Source: Tetrapyrgos nigripes (Eukaryota; Basidiomycota; Agaricomycetes; Agaricales; Campanellaceae). Taken from it: a stretch of DNA of 64,000 nt. Below the pieces are notes generated by a model that worked only from the letters and a program-made list of their open reading frames with translations, was not told the DNA's origin and did no database searches. This document shows, in pieces, positions 25,106-36,936 of the stretch. Each line of letters starts with the position of its first letter. Position 1 is the stretch's first letter. The stretch covers positions 62,001 through 126,000 of the forward strand of contig JAACJM010000011.1 in assembly GCA_013368315.1 (NCBI GenBank), written 5' to 3'. The translations under genes were made by a program, and so were the position numbers.

Positions 25106-26523
25106 CTACAGCTTCAAGACTACCCTCCCTGTGATTTTTCCCTCCTGCATCTCTTTCAGAACACTAGGCATAGTGGATCAGAAACGCAATCTACGAAACT
25201 TCGCTTGACTGCCAGGAACGGTGACTCACCTGTTGACCTCTTTCCAGTCCCTGACCTCGTAATGACACTTGACCTTTCCCTGTGCAACTATACCTAGAGC
25301 CTCGGCCACGTCTTGGCGATTACCAGTTGAGGAGCCGACGATGTTCAAGCACTGTGCACTCGGTCAAAAATGCGTATATGAGACTTTCGAGTTCATCTAC
25401 CCACCTTTGGAACAAGGAGGCCTATGGGAACGTTGAGCATCGCTGCTCCTGCTGGGACACCAACCGCAACGAGCGTCCCAGCTGCACGGAGGTAGCGAAG
25501 TGCTTGATTAAACGGCATAGCCTGTTTGATCCAACTGTCCGTCAGTATTTCTTCCAGTTCAAACATTCGACCTGGTCTTACATGTCCCGCAGCAACTACA
25601 GCAGCATGCGGCCCCAGTCCTCCTGTAGTCTCCTTCACATCCCTAATCACATCATCCGACTCCATAAAATCGATCCATTTTTCTGCTCCAAGCTGATTGA
25701 CGCATAGATCCCTTTTCGACTCGCCAGTATCGATGGCTATAACTCTCAACCCCATTGCCACGGCGTATTGGACGGCTAAGTGGCCTACAGAGACGTTGGG
25801 GATGAGATCATTGGAACGCAAATTGTAGAGACAGTGAAACTAACCTAGACCGCCGCCAGCCCCAGAGATGGCGATCCATTCACCGATCGTTGCTTTTGTC
25901 TGCTTGATGGCCTTGTATACCGTGACTCCTGCGCAAAGGATGGGTGTAGCAGCTGCACTATCGAGGGACTCGGGGATTGGTTGAACGTAGTCGGTCCAAC
26001 CGACCACATAATCTGCCCAAGTACCGTTGACAGAGCGACCAGTCGCATGGGTGGGGAGTAATGGGCAACCTAATAGTGATGAATGGTGGTGATATTTCAA
26101 TCAATTCAGTCAGTGAGTATCCGATTTACGAAACAGCTAAACATCACAAAGACACTCACAAGCCTCCATTCTCTTCCTACACAACTCACATCTTAAACAA
26201 CTCTTCGCGATCCATTTCAGCCCTACTCTATCACCAACTTTAACTGACGAATCAACCGTATGTGCTCCAATCGCTACTACGGTTCCGATCCCTTCATGCC
26301 CACCTACCAATGGTAGGCGTAGCGGAAGGCCCCATTCATCGTCCTTCACGCTCAAATCCGAATGACAAACTCCTGCATAGGATATTTTTACGAGACATTG
26401 GGCTGGTTGCAAGTCTGCTGGGGAGGGAACGGGATAAGACGTGTCGAGAACGAGATCTTCTTTGACTTGAGTAATGACGGCGGCTCGTGCCGTTTGCGGG
26501 ATGTCGATGTTGTTGGAGGTCAT
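25106..26523 (-). CDS. Zinc-dependent medium-chain alcohol dehydrogenase
   Basis: NAD(P)-dependent MDR-family alcohol dehydrogenase of the yeast-ADH type, interconverting an alcohol and an aldehyde. Start MTSNNIDIPQTARAAVITQV. Catalytic zinc block: YAGVCHSDLSVKDDEWGL and LVGGHEGIGTVVAIG. Structural zinc lobe: KSCLRCELCRKRMEAC, with the fourth Cys in the next exon (GCPLLPTHATGR). Rossmann fold: WIAISGAGGGLG joined across an intron to HLAVQYAVAMGLRVIAID. The 3' exons read CLNIVGSSTGNRQDVAEALG and end GRVVLKL, stop at 25106-25108. Length is about 350 residues, as usual. Its promoter holds a perfect 14-bp palindrome TAGACGGCCGTCTA at 26632-26645 and GACGGCCGGC at 26704-26713. A truncated copy of this gene with its promoter lies at 32.05-32.72 kb. 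Confidence 0.93.
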
Positions 26524-26609
26524 TGGAGTAGTAGGGAATTCCAGCTATCCAATTGATACACAGTGCTTATATCGGCTTTTTTTTCTTTTCAGCGAAATCG
26601 CGGCTACTA

Positions 26610-26900
26610 GGCTGGATCACCATATATCCTATAGACGGCCGTCTACCAGCACAGCTCATACTATCACCTCATACGGACACGTTTAGTCCAAATATGGATT
26701 GCAGACGGCCGGCAATCACCGACTGTCCGTATTCGTGAGTTGGCTCCATTTCCATGAGAGTACTTACCTTGAGAGTACCAGGTTTTCACTCATTGGCGTC
26801 GACCTGGTATAAGGACGAGAACGAACGGCGATACCAACATAGACAAGTTCCACGTAAATGGACAAGCTGAGACCGTGATGTCCTGGGTCACTGACCCACT
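26610..26900. promoter_or_regulatory. ADH promoter, duplicated upstream of the ALDH gene
   Basis: This contains TAGACGGCCGTCTA (26632-26645) and GACGGCCGGC (26704-26713). About 290 bp here are clearly similar to 32437-32722, with the same order of motifs, so one is a copy of the other. The gap from 26900 to 27570 shows no gene. Confidence 0.6.
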
Positions 26901-27572
26901 GTCTCTCTAAGCTATTCCAATGCGTTGAATGACTCGAGCGAGGCTTGAACTCTTGTACTCCAATTTGGTAAGTGCGGCCTCGGGCTGGGAGGAGGACTTC
27001 ATTACACGGCATAGTCCACGAACTGAACGCCGGTTTCCGGGAGGCACGCCCATGAGAGCAAGTTCTGAGTACGGAAGAGCGGGGAAAGAACGAGCTGGCG
27101 GCCCTCTACATCAGTTGTAGATCCAGCCCTACCCTACGACCACCATTGCAGGGGTATCTATGGAGTCCTAGCTACATACACTACGGATTTGGTGTGCGAT
27201 AGTCGGATTGAACGTATACATAGTCTAGTTTTTTTTGTATATCTTCAGGATTTCGAAGACGTGTTTTCCGGTGAGCGGGTATGAGACTTTGCTCGATAGC
27301 ATTGCAGCGAGTAAGGAAGTGCCATGGGCGAGATTGTCATAATTCTTGAGAATCTTCGAGACCTGTTGTTACGGAACACCTTCGGTAAGATATATCTGAC
27401 AGGCTGCAAGTAGAAAAGTGGATGCAGAATAGCTTTTCAGAGTAATGGCGTATGATATAGCCAGCCGATAGTCTTCTATCCCGAGAAAATCACGATGATA
27501 ATAAAATACATTCACTTACTTCAACCTGGTTTGACCGAGTCTGAGATCTGAGGGTTGAACTTCGGTTCGAAC

Positions 27573-28290
27573 CAAACTACTATCCTGATCAGGTCTCATT
27601 GACTCCTCCTCCTCTTCCACTACCGAGTCGTATTCGCCTCGACCTTATTACTGATTTATTAGCACCAGAAATGTTCTCTTTTGAGCTGACGTGTACGAAA
27701 ATCTAGGCATGAAGTGTACCGGCATAAGCATAAGAGCAGTTGGACTCGGACCTGCGGTTTATGCAGCAAGTTCTTCCATTTTCTAAAGAACTATCGAAAC
27801 CACAAATGTCCAGCAAAGGAGGAGCAGGGAAACCACGACGGTCAAGATACCCAATGGTCTGACAAGTAGAGATAGAATCTGATAGATAGATAGATACACG
27901 CCAAGTGGCCCGTGTAGGACCTGGCGGGGTGGCGTTGCGTAGGCACAGTACCAAAAATACAGTGATACAAAGGAAGCAGTCCTCCTACGGGTAGTAAACA
28001 AGCAGGGCTGCACGCAGGTTCATCGTCAATCGCATCCGCAGCGAGAATACATTTCCAGCTGTGTACTGGACATAAGGCTCGAGGAACGCGTTATTCTTTA
28101 CTTGGAGCAAAATTTGATAGAATTTGTATATTCTCTATAGACGTTAGACGTCTCTAATGGAGATTTCGAGATCGCAGAGAAAAGGGAACGCAACGAAACG
28201 TGAAATCAGGATGTGGTCTTGCAGTCTTGCATGGATCACTGGTTGATGGTTCGTCACTAGTACAGGATGTAAGTTCTTGAATGCTCCGTG
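27573..28290 (+). pseudogene. Truncated C2H2 zinc-finger gene (copy A)
   Basis: Broken paralogue of the two intact zinc-finger genes at 30.4 and 50.6 kb. It keeps the 3' part: the serine-rich stretch coding region around 27597-27640, the last intron, and the finger region matching NWTCGLCSKFFHSLKNYRNH, followed by homology downstream of the stop to about 28290. The 5' two-thirds are missing. It is also interrupted at about 27862-27998 by an insertion whose sequence resembles 14428-14490 (shared CCACTTGG.GTGTATCTATC stretch in inverted orientation). No start codon or complete frame remains. Confidence 0.75.
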
Positions 28291-28387
28291 CATAACGCTT
28301 TGTGCGCTTCCAAATGCTCCGTGCATAACGCTCCGTATGGCGCAGAAGCAGTTTCATGTACATGTCTGCGACGTGCGGACCCTGGGC

Positions 28388-30285
28388 CTTGATGTGATTT
28401 TCGGCGAGCACTCGGCGAGCCGGCTACCTAATCATCCTCCGCGAAGTTCAGATGCGGGTCTTCTGCCCTTTCAATCTCTTTTCTGGTATAAGCAGGATAT
28501 GAGAACAATTACTGGCTTCTATAAGACCAAAATTTGGAGGATAAAGACAGGTAGAGGAGCAGAGAGGAGAAGAATCCAGATTCCACACATAGTACTGAAC
28601 TTCCGGACTTCGGGGGCCTTGAGGAAGTGTCTGGAGTGCCCCTATTCTCATTCAGCTCACCGTTTTCCGTTACAAGTCTTACCATTCGTACTCAGAAGTA
28701 ACCTAGAAGTGATACATAAACTTTATCGTTGTCCGAAATTTTTTTGCTATGATATAAACGTTCAGTTTATCAAACTTAGAGGGTTGGCTGATAGATGTGG
28801 ATACAAGCCTCTGAGGGCCGACGAGGGTTCCGGCGGATTGGCGAGGAAGTATATTGAAAACATACATAGGTGCCGAGCGGAGTTTGAATCAAGTTTTCTT
28901 CCTCGTTTGCAACTTGATGATGCATAAAACTTGAATTTTGGCCTCATAAGGTTATCTTACAGATACATATATGCTCCATAGAGTACGATACCAACCCTAG
29001 AAAAATTTCTCCAGAGAAATACCCCGTTCTAAAATTTTCAGTTCTGTTACGCTCGCTAAAACCCATTTTTTCGTTGTTTGTAGCTTCAGGCAAACGTCTC
29101 TGTGCAAATCTGGCGAATTTGGTTGCATAGCAATGCAGACAGCATGTGGAAGTATCTACTGTTCAAATTCTATGAAGGGAGATGAGGGAGGGACGAAGAT
29201 ATGGTCAAATTTCTCAGAAATGTATCACTTCTGGGGTACATTGAATTGAATAGTAGTATATTAATGCCATTGGAAATCAGTCGTGAACCACACGCATTAT
29301 CTACCCAGTACAGACACACTTCGCAAGCCAATATGTTCAGATTTTGCTGACTCGTAATGGAGTCGGCATACCAGAATACTTAGAAGGCTTCTCACGCTTT
29401 CTGGCTGCCGGAAAAGGCCCCCCGTGCCCAGTACAGGGTGAATTCCTGTGTAAAACATATTTTAGGACTTACATACAATCATACAAGCTAGCTAGGAGAC
29501 TTTCAGAGGCTCTGGAGCTGTCAAGATGACTAGAGAGGAGGATTTTTAACGTGCACTGGCCGACTTACTATCAGTAGCCGACCGTTTTGAAAAAGTCAAT
29601 CTTGGACTTCCGGCCGACCGACGTCTTATATCCTGCTTGTACCAGAAAAGAAATTGAAAAGACAGAATACTTACCCTCGTCTGAACTTCGCGGAGGATGA
29701 TTAGGTAGCCGGCTTGCCCATTGCTCGCTGAAAATAACATCAAGGGACAGGGCCTGGACTTCTGGCCGACCTTCTGGCCGACATTGATCGGCCAAATTCA
29801 GGCTCTTAATTTTTCCACCTTTTCTTCAAATCTCACTCAACTTCTTTACATCCATCTTATCCTCAATCTAATTTTACCTCCATACCCTATTCAGTTTCAT
29901 TCGAATTTCATTGCAGGTGACGCCGCTAACAACGCGCGCGTGTTGCTGGGTTGCGTTTTTTGGCGCAACGTGCACACGTTGTTGCCGGTGCCACCGTGTT
30001 TGCCTATTATCCTTGAGATTACCCTTGAGCTGTCCCTAAAGCGACGGTCAACAAAATGAGTCGTTTAGTTCAGTTCTATCTGCGGATTCTACTCCTCTCT
30101 GCTCCTGTACCTGTCGTTATCCTGCAAATGTTGGTCTTACAGAAGCCAGTAATCGTTCTTATATCCTGCTTGTACAAGAAAAGAGATCGAAAGGGCAGAA
30201 GACTCACATCTGAACTTCGCGGAGGATGATTAGGTTGCCGGCTCGCCGAAAATAACATCAAGGTACAGGGTCCGCGGACATGAGC
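28388..30285. repeat. Three copies of a 140-200 bp dispersed repeat
   Basis: Related segments lie at about 28388-28585 (inverted), 29625-29765 (direct) and 30083-30285 (direct). They share stretches such as GAACTTCGCGGAGGATGATT and CTTATATCCTGCTTGTAC. The copy at 30.1-30.3 kb ends about 105 bp before the start of zinc-finger copy B. No coding capacity was seen; a long frame at 28277-28927 crosses one copy and is probably accidental. Confidence 0.7.
28590..29620. other. Intergenic, no gene seen
   Basis: AT-rich sequence between repeat copies. No conserved frame, promoter element or RNA gene was recognised. Confidence 0.5.
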
Positions 30286-30391
30286 CTTAGACTTCCCCGA
30301 CTGACCGAAGCTCGTTCGCAGTGTATAAGACAGGACAATCAACCCTTGACCAAGTCTCATCTTACTGCCATTCCTTTTCTTCTAGTAGATC

Positions 30392-31845
30392 ATGTCCGCA
30401 ATATCCTTGCGTGCTCTGCCCGGTCTCGAAGTCGTTATTCGCTGCAGGAATCCTACTGTGAGCGTTGACCAACCCAACCTCAGTATCCAGCACGCCGGAG
30501 TTGAGGATGCTTTAACTTGCTTCTCACCTCCATATCGTGAGCTACAAGTGCTCTCTTTCAGTAGCTTGACTCTGATCTTTCTTGTGCAGATGGATGTCAG
30601 CTTGTGATACAGGCAGACCGAGATTCATGTGGAGCCTTCTTTCGAGTATCTCTTCATCCGCCACCAACAGACAGCCACTTTCCAAATGAGCTTTTTGATA
30701 CTACGGATTCTCCACCTCATGATCCTCGTGACCCTGGTATGTATTTTGTCGACGTCTTCACTGGATACAACACTGAAATCAAGCTGGAATTTGAACTTAG
30801 GACCACCGTCCGTGGCGCAGAGTCTCTATTTTCCAGCGACAAGAATTATGGCATTGCAGCCTACGTCCTCGCATGGACCTACTGCAGCAGGAAACATCGT
30901 CAATGCAGATATGGAATTCATGAATAATGCCTTCGCAAGCCCCGAGTCAATTTGGTCGGCGACGGATGCCGTAACGAGTACAGATTCTCCGCTCAGTCCA
31001 GATAGCAGCAAGTGCGATCTGTGGCAATTGACTAGTGAAATCTTCCTGAATGGTTTGTTAATGCGCCGTCTTCAATCCTACAATTGAACTTAATTGTTGC
31101 AGATGACTCAAGCACCAACGTTGGCCACGCGTCTGCCACTGAACTTCACGACACATTCTCGGGGTGGAATTTGCTCCAATCAGATCTGCCAGCCTTGGAC
31201 TACATGGATCAATCTGACGACATTGATTCAGGCTTAACACGAGAATGTCGTCCTACTGCAGATTTGTACGAGCCTCAATCAGATCATAATGACTCCTTCT
31301 CCTCTTCTTCCACTACCGAGTCGTATTCACCTCGATCTGTTCACACTGATTTCTCAGCACGAGAATGTTCTTTTACTACGGAGGTGAGTAACCCAGGCCA
31401 TGACTGTTTATGTGGCGTGTCAACAGTCTTCGCAGGGAAGTTGTGATCGTCGTAAATCAAAGAAAATCTTTGGAAGGCGGAAGTCAAAGGGAGATTTGCC
31501 ATGTGATTACGGCTGTGGCTCCACATTCACTCGTCAGCACGATCGTCTTAGGTGTGTTTGACTTGAGAGGTAAAGATTCTTAGCTGACGTTTACGAAAAT
31601 ATAGGCATGAAGTGTACCGACATAACCATAAGAGCAATTGGACCTGCAGTTTCTGCAGCAAGTTCTTCCATTCTCTTAAGAACTATCGAAACCACAAATG
31701 TCCAGCAAAGGAGCAGGGAGACCATGACGGTCAAGGTATCCAATGGTCTGACAGGTGGAGCCAGTGGAGCTACACGCAGGTTCAGAGTCAATCACGTCCG
31801 CAAGGAGAATACATTTTCCAGATGTGTACTGGACGTAAGACTTGA
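30392..31845 (+). CDS. C2H2 zinc-finger protein, putative transcription factor (copy B)
   Basis: Start MSAISLRALPGLEVVIRCRN. At least five introns are needed; one begins GTATGT at about 30736 and must be removed, otherwise the frame ends early. With it, the reading continues PPSVAQSLYFPATR... to ESIWSATDAVTSTDSPLS, then a Ser/Asp-rich region (SDHNDSFSSSSTTESYSPRS), a basic patch (SCDRRKSKKIFGRRKSKGD) and two fingers: CDYGCGSTFTRQHDRLRH with its downstream His, then CSFCSKFFHSLKNYRNHKC, which ends His-x-Cys. The tail ends QMCTGRKT. The basic patch next to the fingers suits nuclear entry and DNA binding. It is about 380 residues long. It is a close paralogue of copy C, and both keep open frames with the same intron positions, so both are probably functional. 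Binding site unknown. Confidence 0.8.
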
Positions 31846-32050
31846 GGAGCGCTTTATTCTTTACTTGGAGCAATTTGATAGAATTTGTAAAATTTCTGTG
31901 CGATTTGCAGGATTTAGACCCTGGGTATGATGTGGATTTGGAATTTTACACGTTCGGGTCAGTTGTTCTGGGGAAAGAGTCCAAAGGCTCTTGGGTTGTC
32001 ATTCGTGTCGCTTGTAGCACTATGGCAATTGCCGAAATAGTTTTGGGCCT

Positions 32051-32406
32051 GAGGAGCCGACGATGTTCAAGCACTGTGCACTCTGTCAAAAATGCGTATG
32101 AGGCTTTCGACTACCTACCTGTGGAATAAGAAGGCCTACGGGCACGTTGAGCATCGCTGCTCCTACCGGGACACCAACTGCAACGAGCGTCCCAGTCGTT
32201 CGGTCCCAGTCGTTCGAAGGTAGCAAAGTGCTTGATTAAAGAGCATAGCCTGTTCCATCGAAATGCCCGTCAGTATTTCTTCCAGTTCGAACATTCGGCC
32301 TGGTCTTACATGTCCCGCAGCAACTACAGCAGCATGGGGACCCACTCCCCAGTCCTCCTGCAGTCTCCTTCACATTTATCTGCTCCCAGCCGATTGACGC
32401 TCAATA
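32051..32406 (-). pseudogene. Alcohol dehydrogenase fragment (duplicate of 25.1-26.5 kb gene)
   Basis: Clear nucleotide similarity to about 25329-25690 of the alcohol dehydrogenase, covering the end of the Rossmann domain to the exon with GHVRPGRMFELEEILT. It starts abruptly inside the gene at 32051, has a small insertion near 32200, and is cut off where the original reads DDVIRDVKETTGG. The whole 5' half of the gene is missing, and the promoter follows almost directly. It cannot encode a working enzyme. Confidence 0.85.
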
Positions 32407-32436
32407 CTTACTCCGTGTTCTGGACGTCCAAAGACT

Positions 32437-32722
32437 GTATCACCATATATCCTATAGACGGCCGTCTACCAGCAGCTCATACCATCGGACACGCTTAATC
32501 CAAATATGGACTGCAGGCGGCCGGCAATCACCGGCTGTCCGTATTCGTGAGTTGGCGCAATTTTCACCAGCGTACTTACCTTGGGAGTACCACGTCCTTA
32601 CTCATTGACGTCGAACTGGTATAGGGAGGAGACAGAGGGAAGAAACCGAGCCGCAATACCAAAACAGACAGGTGTTACACGTAAATGGGCAAGGTGAGAC
32701 CGCGATGCCCTGGGTCACTGAC
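32437..32722. promoter_or_regulatory. Duplicated ADH promoter, now upstream of ALDH
   Basis: This holds TAGACGGCCGTCTA at 32455-32468 and a CGGCCG at 32518-32523 in the same order and spacing as upstream of the intact ADH. It ends about 85 bp before the aldehyde dehydrogenase ATG, so it is well placed to drive that gene. The duplication is seen directly; use as ALDH promoter is inferred. Confidence 0.6.
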
Positions 32723-32805
32723 TTATTGTACCTATATAACTATGTGCGCATCGTCTCGAGCAAGTCGTTCTTCCCTTCCTCCTCCGAGTCCACGAGTGTC
32801 CAGCA

Positions 32806-35106
32806 ATGTCAGAAATCTTTAAGCTCGAACTCGACACTCCCGCATACAAGGGTGGCATATCGTTCCCGACTGGGCTGTTTATTGATGGTAAATTTGTGAA
32901 GCCTGTTGAACAAGGGAAGATCGAGTGAGTACTATTAAGTTTCGGTTCAATGATTTCAACCAATGGACTGACAATTTCGTAGCGTCGTGAATCCATGTAT
33001 GCCTTTCGATGATTGTGAACACGTTTATGTGGCTAAAAATTGGAGATAAACGCAGCTACGGGACGAGTCATTACGTCCGTGTCGGTTGGAACCAGTAAAG
33101 ATGTCGATATTGCAGTCGACGCTGCACGAAAGGTATGTTTACTCTCTGAATATTACCACTATCATAAACCCATCCTCTAATACATTTATGCGAATATCTT
33201 CATAGGCATACAAAACTTCATGGGGTCTCAAAGTCCCCGGAAGTGTTCGAGGCCAAATGCTACTCAAACTCGCCTCACTGATTGAACAAAATCTCGATGA
33301 ATTTGCGGCACTCGAATCACTAAACGTCGGAAAACCTTTTGCTGTTTCGAAGATCGCTGATATCATGAGCACCGTCGCTTGTCTGAGATATTACGGTGGA
33401 TGGGCGGATAAAGTTCATGGAAAGACGATCGAGGTGAGTTGTGATCCTTCTAATTGGCGTTCGTCACATGCGTATGTAATGAACATCCTTAAGACAAACG
33501 AAAACAAGCTGGCCTACACTAGACATGAACCTTACGGTGTTGTTGTATGTCTTCTCATTCGTTATTCTGCCATCGCGGCGTAAACTAAGTGGATTTTCGA
33601 TATGTTATATGTAGGGTCAAATCGTTCCATGGAATTTTCCCCTTGTGTGTCTTCTCTTGTGGCCATATTTCCCCCCCTTGTTTTAACACCGCATTCTAGA
33701 GCATGGCATCATGGAAAATCGGACCAGCACTTGCTACTGGAAACTGCATTATTCTCAAGGTGCGCATTTGAGATTACTGAATCATTATCGGTTCGACTCA
33801 ACCTGACCTAAAAGCCATCTGAAATAACGCCTTTGACCGCCCTCAAACTTGCGAGCTTGGTCAATGAGGCAGGATTTCCCCCTGGAGTCATTAACATTGT
33901 CAATGGATATGGTAAGTGACTCAGCCTTAGCTTCAGCATTTAAACGGCTAGTAACTCGTACTTTCTTTCTTTTCTTTCCTTCTGTTCCATACAGGCAACA
34001 CCGTCGGACAAAGCATGGCCGAGCATCCCCACATCTCCAAGGTCGCTTTCACCGGTTCGACACTGACCGGAAGGAAAATCCAGGAAGCATCGGCCAAGTC
34101 AAATCTGAAAGTCGTCACTCTCGAACTTGGTGGTAAAAGCCCACATATCATATTTGATGACGCGAATCTGGAGCAGGCAGTCAAGTGGGCTGTTAGGGGG
34201 GTCTTGTAAGCTCTTCTGGCCTTCTTGCAATGTTTGACTCCAAATTTACGTTGATTTTTTCTTTATGACAGCGCGAATGGAGGACAAGTGTGCACTGCTG
34301 GCTCTCGGATATACTTGCAGGAAGGAATATACGATCAATTCCTGCAGTTATTCACTGAAGCTGCTCAGAATCTCTCCAAGAATACAGGAGACCCATTCGG
34401 GCAGGGTGTGCTGCATGGGCCACAAGCTAGTTCGATGCAACTTGACGTACGTTACTTCGTCTGTAATTGTATCAGACTGCCATGCTTATTTCTCGCAGCG
34501 TGTCATGTCCTATATCGACTCTGCAAAAACTGACGGAGCGACTATCCATTTCGGAGGTGAACGCCACGGGACAGAGGGGTTCTTCGTCAAGCCGACGATC
34601 TTCACCGACTGCAGACCTGAGATGAAGATCGTCAGAGAGGAGATCTTCGGACCTTGCGCAGCAATCATCAAGTTTAAAACCGAAGAAGGTGGGCATTGTC
34701 CCATACTGCTATTTATGCTTATTCGACTTATTTGGTTCGCAGAGGTAATCGAAATGGCTAACAACACAACATATGGACTGGCTGCAGGAGTGTTCACCGA
34801 AAACTCGGCGAGAGGTATTCGAATGGCGCATGCATTAGAAGCTGGGAGTACTTTCGTGCGTATACTCGTTACCGTCCGAAAGCTTTTCCGTGCTGATGCT
34901 CTGTTGCACAGATCAACTGTTACAATACACTTGACACAGCGATACCATTCGGAGGATACAAGCAATCGGGTATTGGACGAGAGCTAGGAGAGTACGCCCT
35001 TGATACGTGAGTCTTTCCGATTTCACCATGATGAATCTAGGCTGAAGGCAGTTGCAGGTATACCCAAGTCAAAGCTGTTCATGTCAATCTTGGTATGAAG
35101 CTTTGA
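32806..35106 (+). CDS. NAD(P)-dependent aldehyde dehydrogenase
   Basis: Class 1/2-like aldehyde dehydrogenase, oxidising an aldehyde to its acid, probably cytosolic. Start [20 protein letters not shown]. Family blocks in order: AAYKTSW equivalent ([15 protein letters not shown]), [63 protein letters not shown] with the general-base Glu, and [17 protein letters not shown] with the nucleophile Cys, split from the Glu exon by an intron. Then [45 protein letters not shown] and a C-terminus VNLGMKL. Length about 500 residues, normal. It has roughly twelve introns. It sits behind the duplicated ADH promoter and could counteract or complete the aldehyde made by the A-T-R enzyme. Confidence 0.95.
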
Positions 35107-35487
35107 AAGATTCCAGAGTTCTGAGACCTGAAAACCTTTGTAATACATCATCGCTAGCTATACTGTTAACTGTATCGTTGAATATCTTGGAACGAGTAAA
35201 ATAAAGACTGCATTTTAAATTTGTTTCTTGATGATTTTGTGAGTTTTACGTGGTGTACGAGGTGTCCGGACCGTGCTTGCAGAAATGCGCCCAGGACGTA
35301 CCCGGAACATCTTCCTAGCCAAGTACACGAGAAGAGGGCACATGTACTGCAACTGCGGTGTGTCTATAGTCATAGCACTCGTGTAGCTACAGAGTAAAAA
35401 AACGTTGACAAATTGAGCAAGGTGGTTCGTGCACGATTTCGGTTGTCCTCTGTCGCCCTTGCCCAAGGCATATCAGTTAACTTCTTG

Positions 35488-36320
35488 GTCCTAGCCCGGG
35501 TAATACACTCCTCCTCCTCGCCTCTGTCGCTCTGTCGCCTGCGCCTCAAGCCCTTGCTACGGTGTACCAACAAGAGGGAAACAAGCCCAGAATGTGAGCG
35601 ACTTAGCGTAGGAGCTCGAGACTTGACTGGAACTGTGGAGCTGCTACATGGTGCTGCGTGCAGGTGCGTGTCAAAAGTTTTGGTTCCAGGAACACCAGCT
35701 AAACCCTAGCTCTGAAGCTCAAATTTGATGTTCATGGCTTGTAGGGTCTTTCGTGTAGGTTGAAGAAAAGACGCGATGTCCATTTCCTGCAGCACCTATA
35801 GTCCAGAAAGTGATGACGCGTAGGTTACAGCACAACAAGCCGTCGTGGTTATCCCAGGTCTTTTCGTTCTCGGGCAGGAATTGGAACGAAAACAAGGGGT
35901 TGACGTCCAGAAAGCTACCAACTCCTTCTGCACCCATACTCCGAGTCGTACATGGCCCCACTGTTTGGCTCACTCACTCGCTCGCTTGGTCAAGCTTGGC
36001 GTCTACTTTGGGAAACTAATACAGCAGCTCTGCGTCATCACTATGCACCCCTGGATCTGATTCGAGCGAGCCCCAACGTTGATACTCCGGTAAGTCCTCA
36101 ATAGTACATCTCACTGCTTCGTTCACTGACTCCCTATTTTCCGAGACAATTTCAGGAGCTGGGAACCGGACTCAAATGAAGCAGGGCTTCCAGGTGAGTC
36201 AGAATCTTGCTTTGGAATGTTACATGTGTCTAATACTCTCCCAGATGTACCGACGTGGCAGGACTATCTTACCGCCCTGAGCGCAGCACATATATGCACC
36301 TTTTACCCCTAAACCACCTT
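35488..36320 (+). pseudogene. Probable dead gene behind the 19-bp cluster element
   Basis: Gene-like sequence with no complete frame. A reverse copy of the 19-bp element (35488-35507) is followed by exon-like stretches: ESYQLLLHPYSESYMAPL and FGSLTRSLGQAWRLLWET, then ALRHHYAPLDLIRASPNVDT up to a good donor at 36091, a 66-bp intron, and a short exon. After a second good intron (36193-36243) it reads VPTWQDYLTALSAAH. The frames on the two sides of the first intron do not join, and stops interrupt the upstream part. The family is not recognised. It may be a degenerated cluster gene or a mis-read spliced gene. Confidence 0.35.
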
Positions 36321-36936
36321 CTGCCCTCATCTAATACACTCCTCCTCCTCCTCCTCCTCCTCCTCCTCCTCCTCCTCCTCCTACCTCGCAGGTGCTTCCT
36401 ACACTGACGTCACGAAATAATGCTCCTCTTCCCAAGACTTTTCAAACCTTCAAAAACCTCAAGAAGAATAAAACATTCCCCATCCACCTTTCTGCCAGCC
36501 ATTAAAGACAAGAGGACCAGAGTGTCATATCAGGGACAAGGTTGCGTCGGTGAGGTATCTTGTGTGCTTGGAAAAGAGAGGTTGAAGGCAGTGAAAGATG
36601 AGAAGGAGAAAGAGTTCAGGAGTGCGTTTAAAGGGTCAAGTTCTCCGACGATTTCGTCCACTGGTCTGATGGAGGTGTATTTCTTTTCAAGTTTGGCCGA
36701 AGTCATATTCGGTACTCATGAAATCCTATTTCTCTTCGACGGTGACTGACCTGGTAGAATGTAGAGCGATATAGTATAACACATAATGGTTGCCTTACAC
36801 CACCTAGGGTGGTTGGGTCATCGGCCGGGTCAAAACCTATCTTGCATTAGCAGTTCTAACTTCTAAGAAAATAATCATCTAATTTGAAACTTCAATATTG
36901 TCGTACGTGTACTTCAAAAACTTCGGCTAATTGTAT
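36321..36936. repeat. CTC microsatellite and spacer
   Basis: A pure (CTC)n tract of about 45 bp lies at about 36338-36381. A 109-codon plus-strand frame follows (36420-36749) but shows no motif and is not supported. A half copy of the 19-bp element context (AATACACTCCTCCTCC) sits at the left edge of the repeat. Confidence 0.6.

Noticed and set aside
28277..28927. Long plus-strand frame of 216 codons
   Set aside because: It crosses the 3' flank of zinc-finger copy A and one dispersed repeat copy, has no motif and is not conserved in the other repeat copies.
30736..30795. Apparent frameshift in zinc-finger copy B relative to copy C
   Set aside because: Both copies have a GTATGT donor at this point and a TTAG acceptor about 60 bp on. 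Removing it restores matching frames in both, so copy B need not be a pseudogene.
36338..36381. CTC tract as a possible CRISPR-like or coding repeat
   Set aside because: It is a simple trinucleotide microsatellite without spacers and outside any supported frame.
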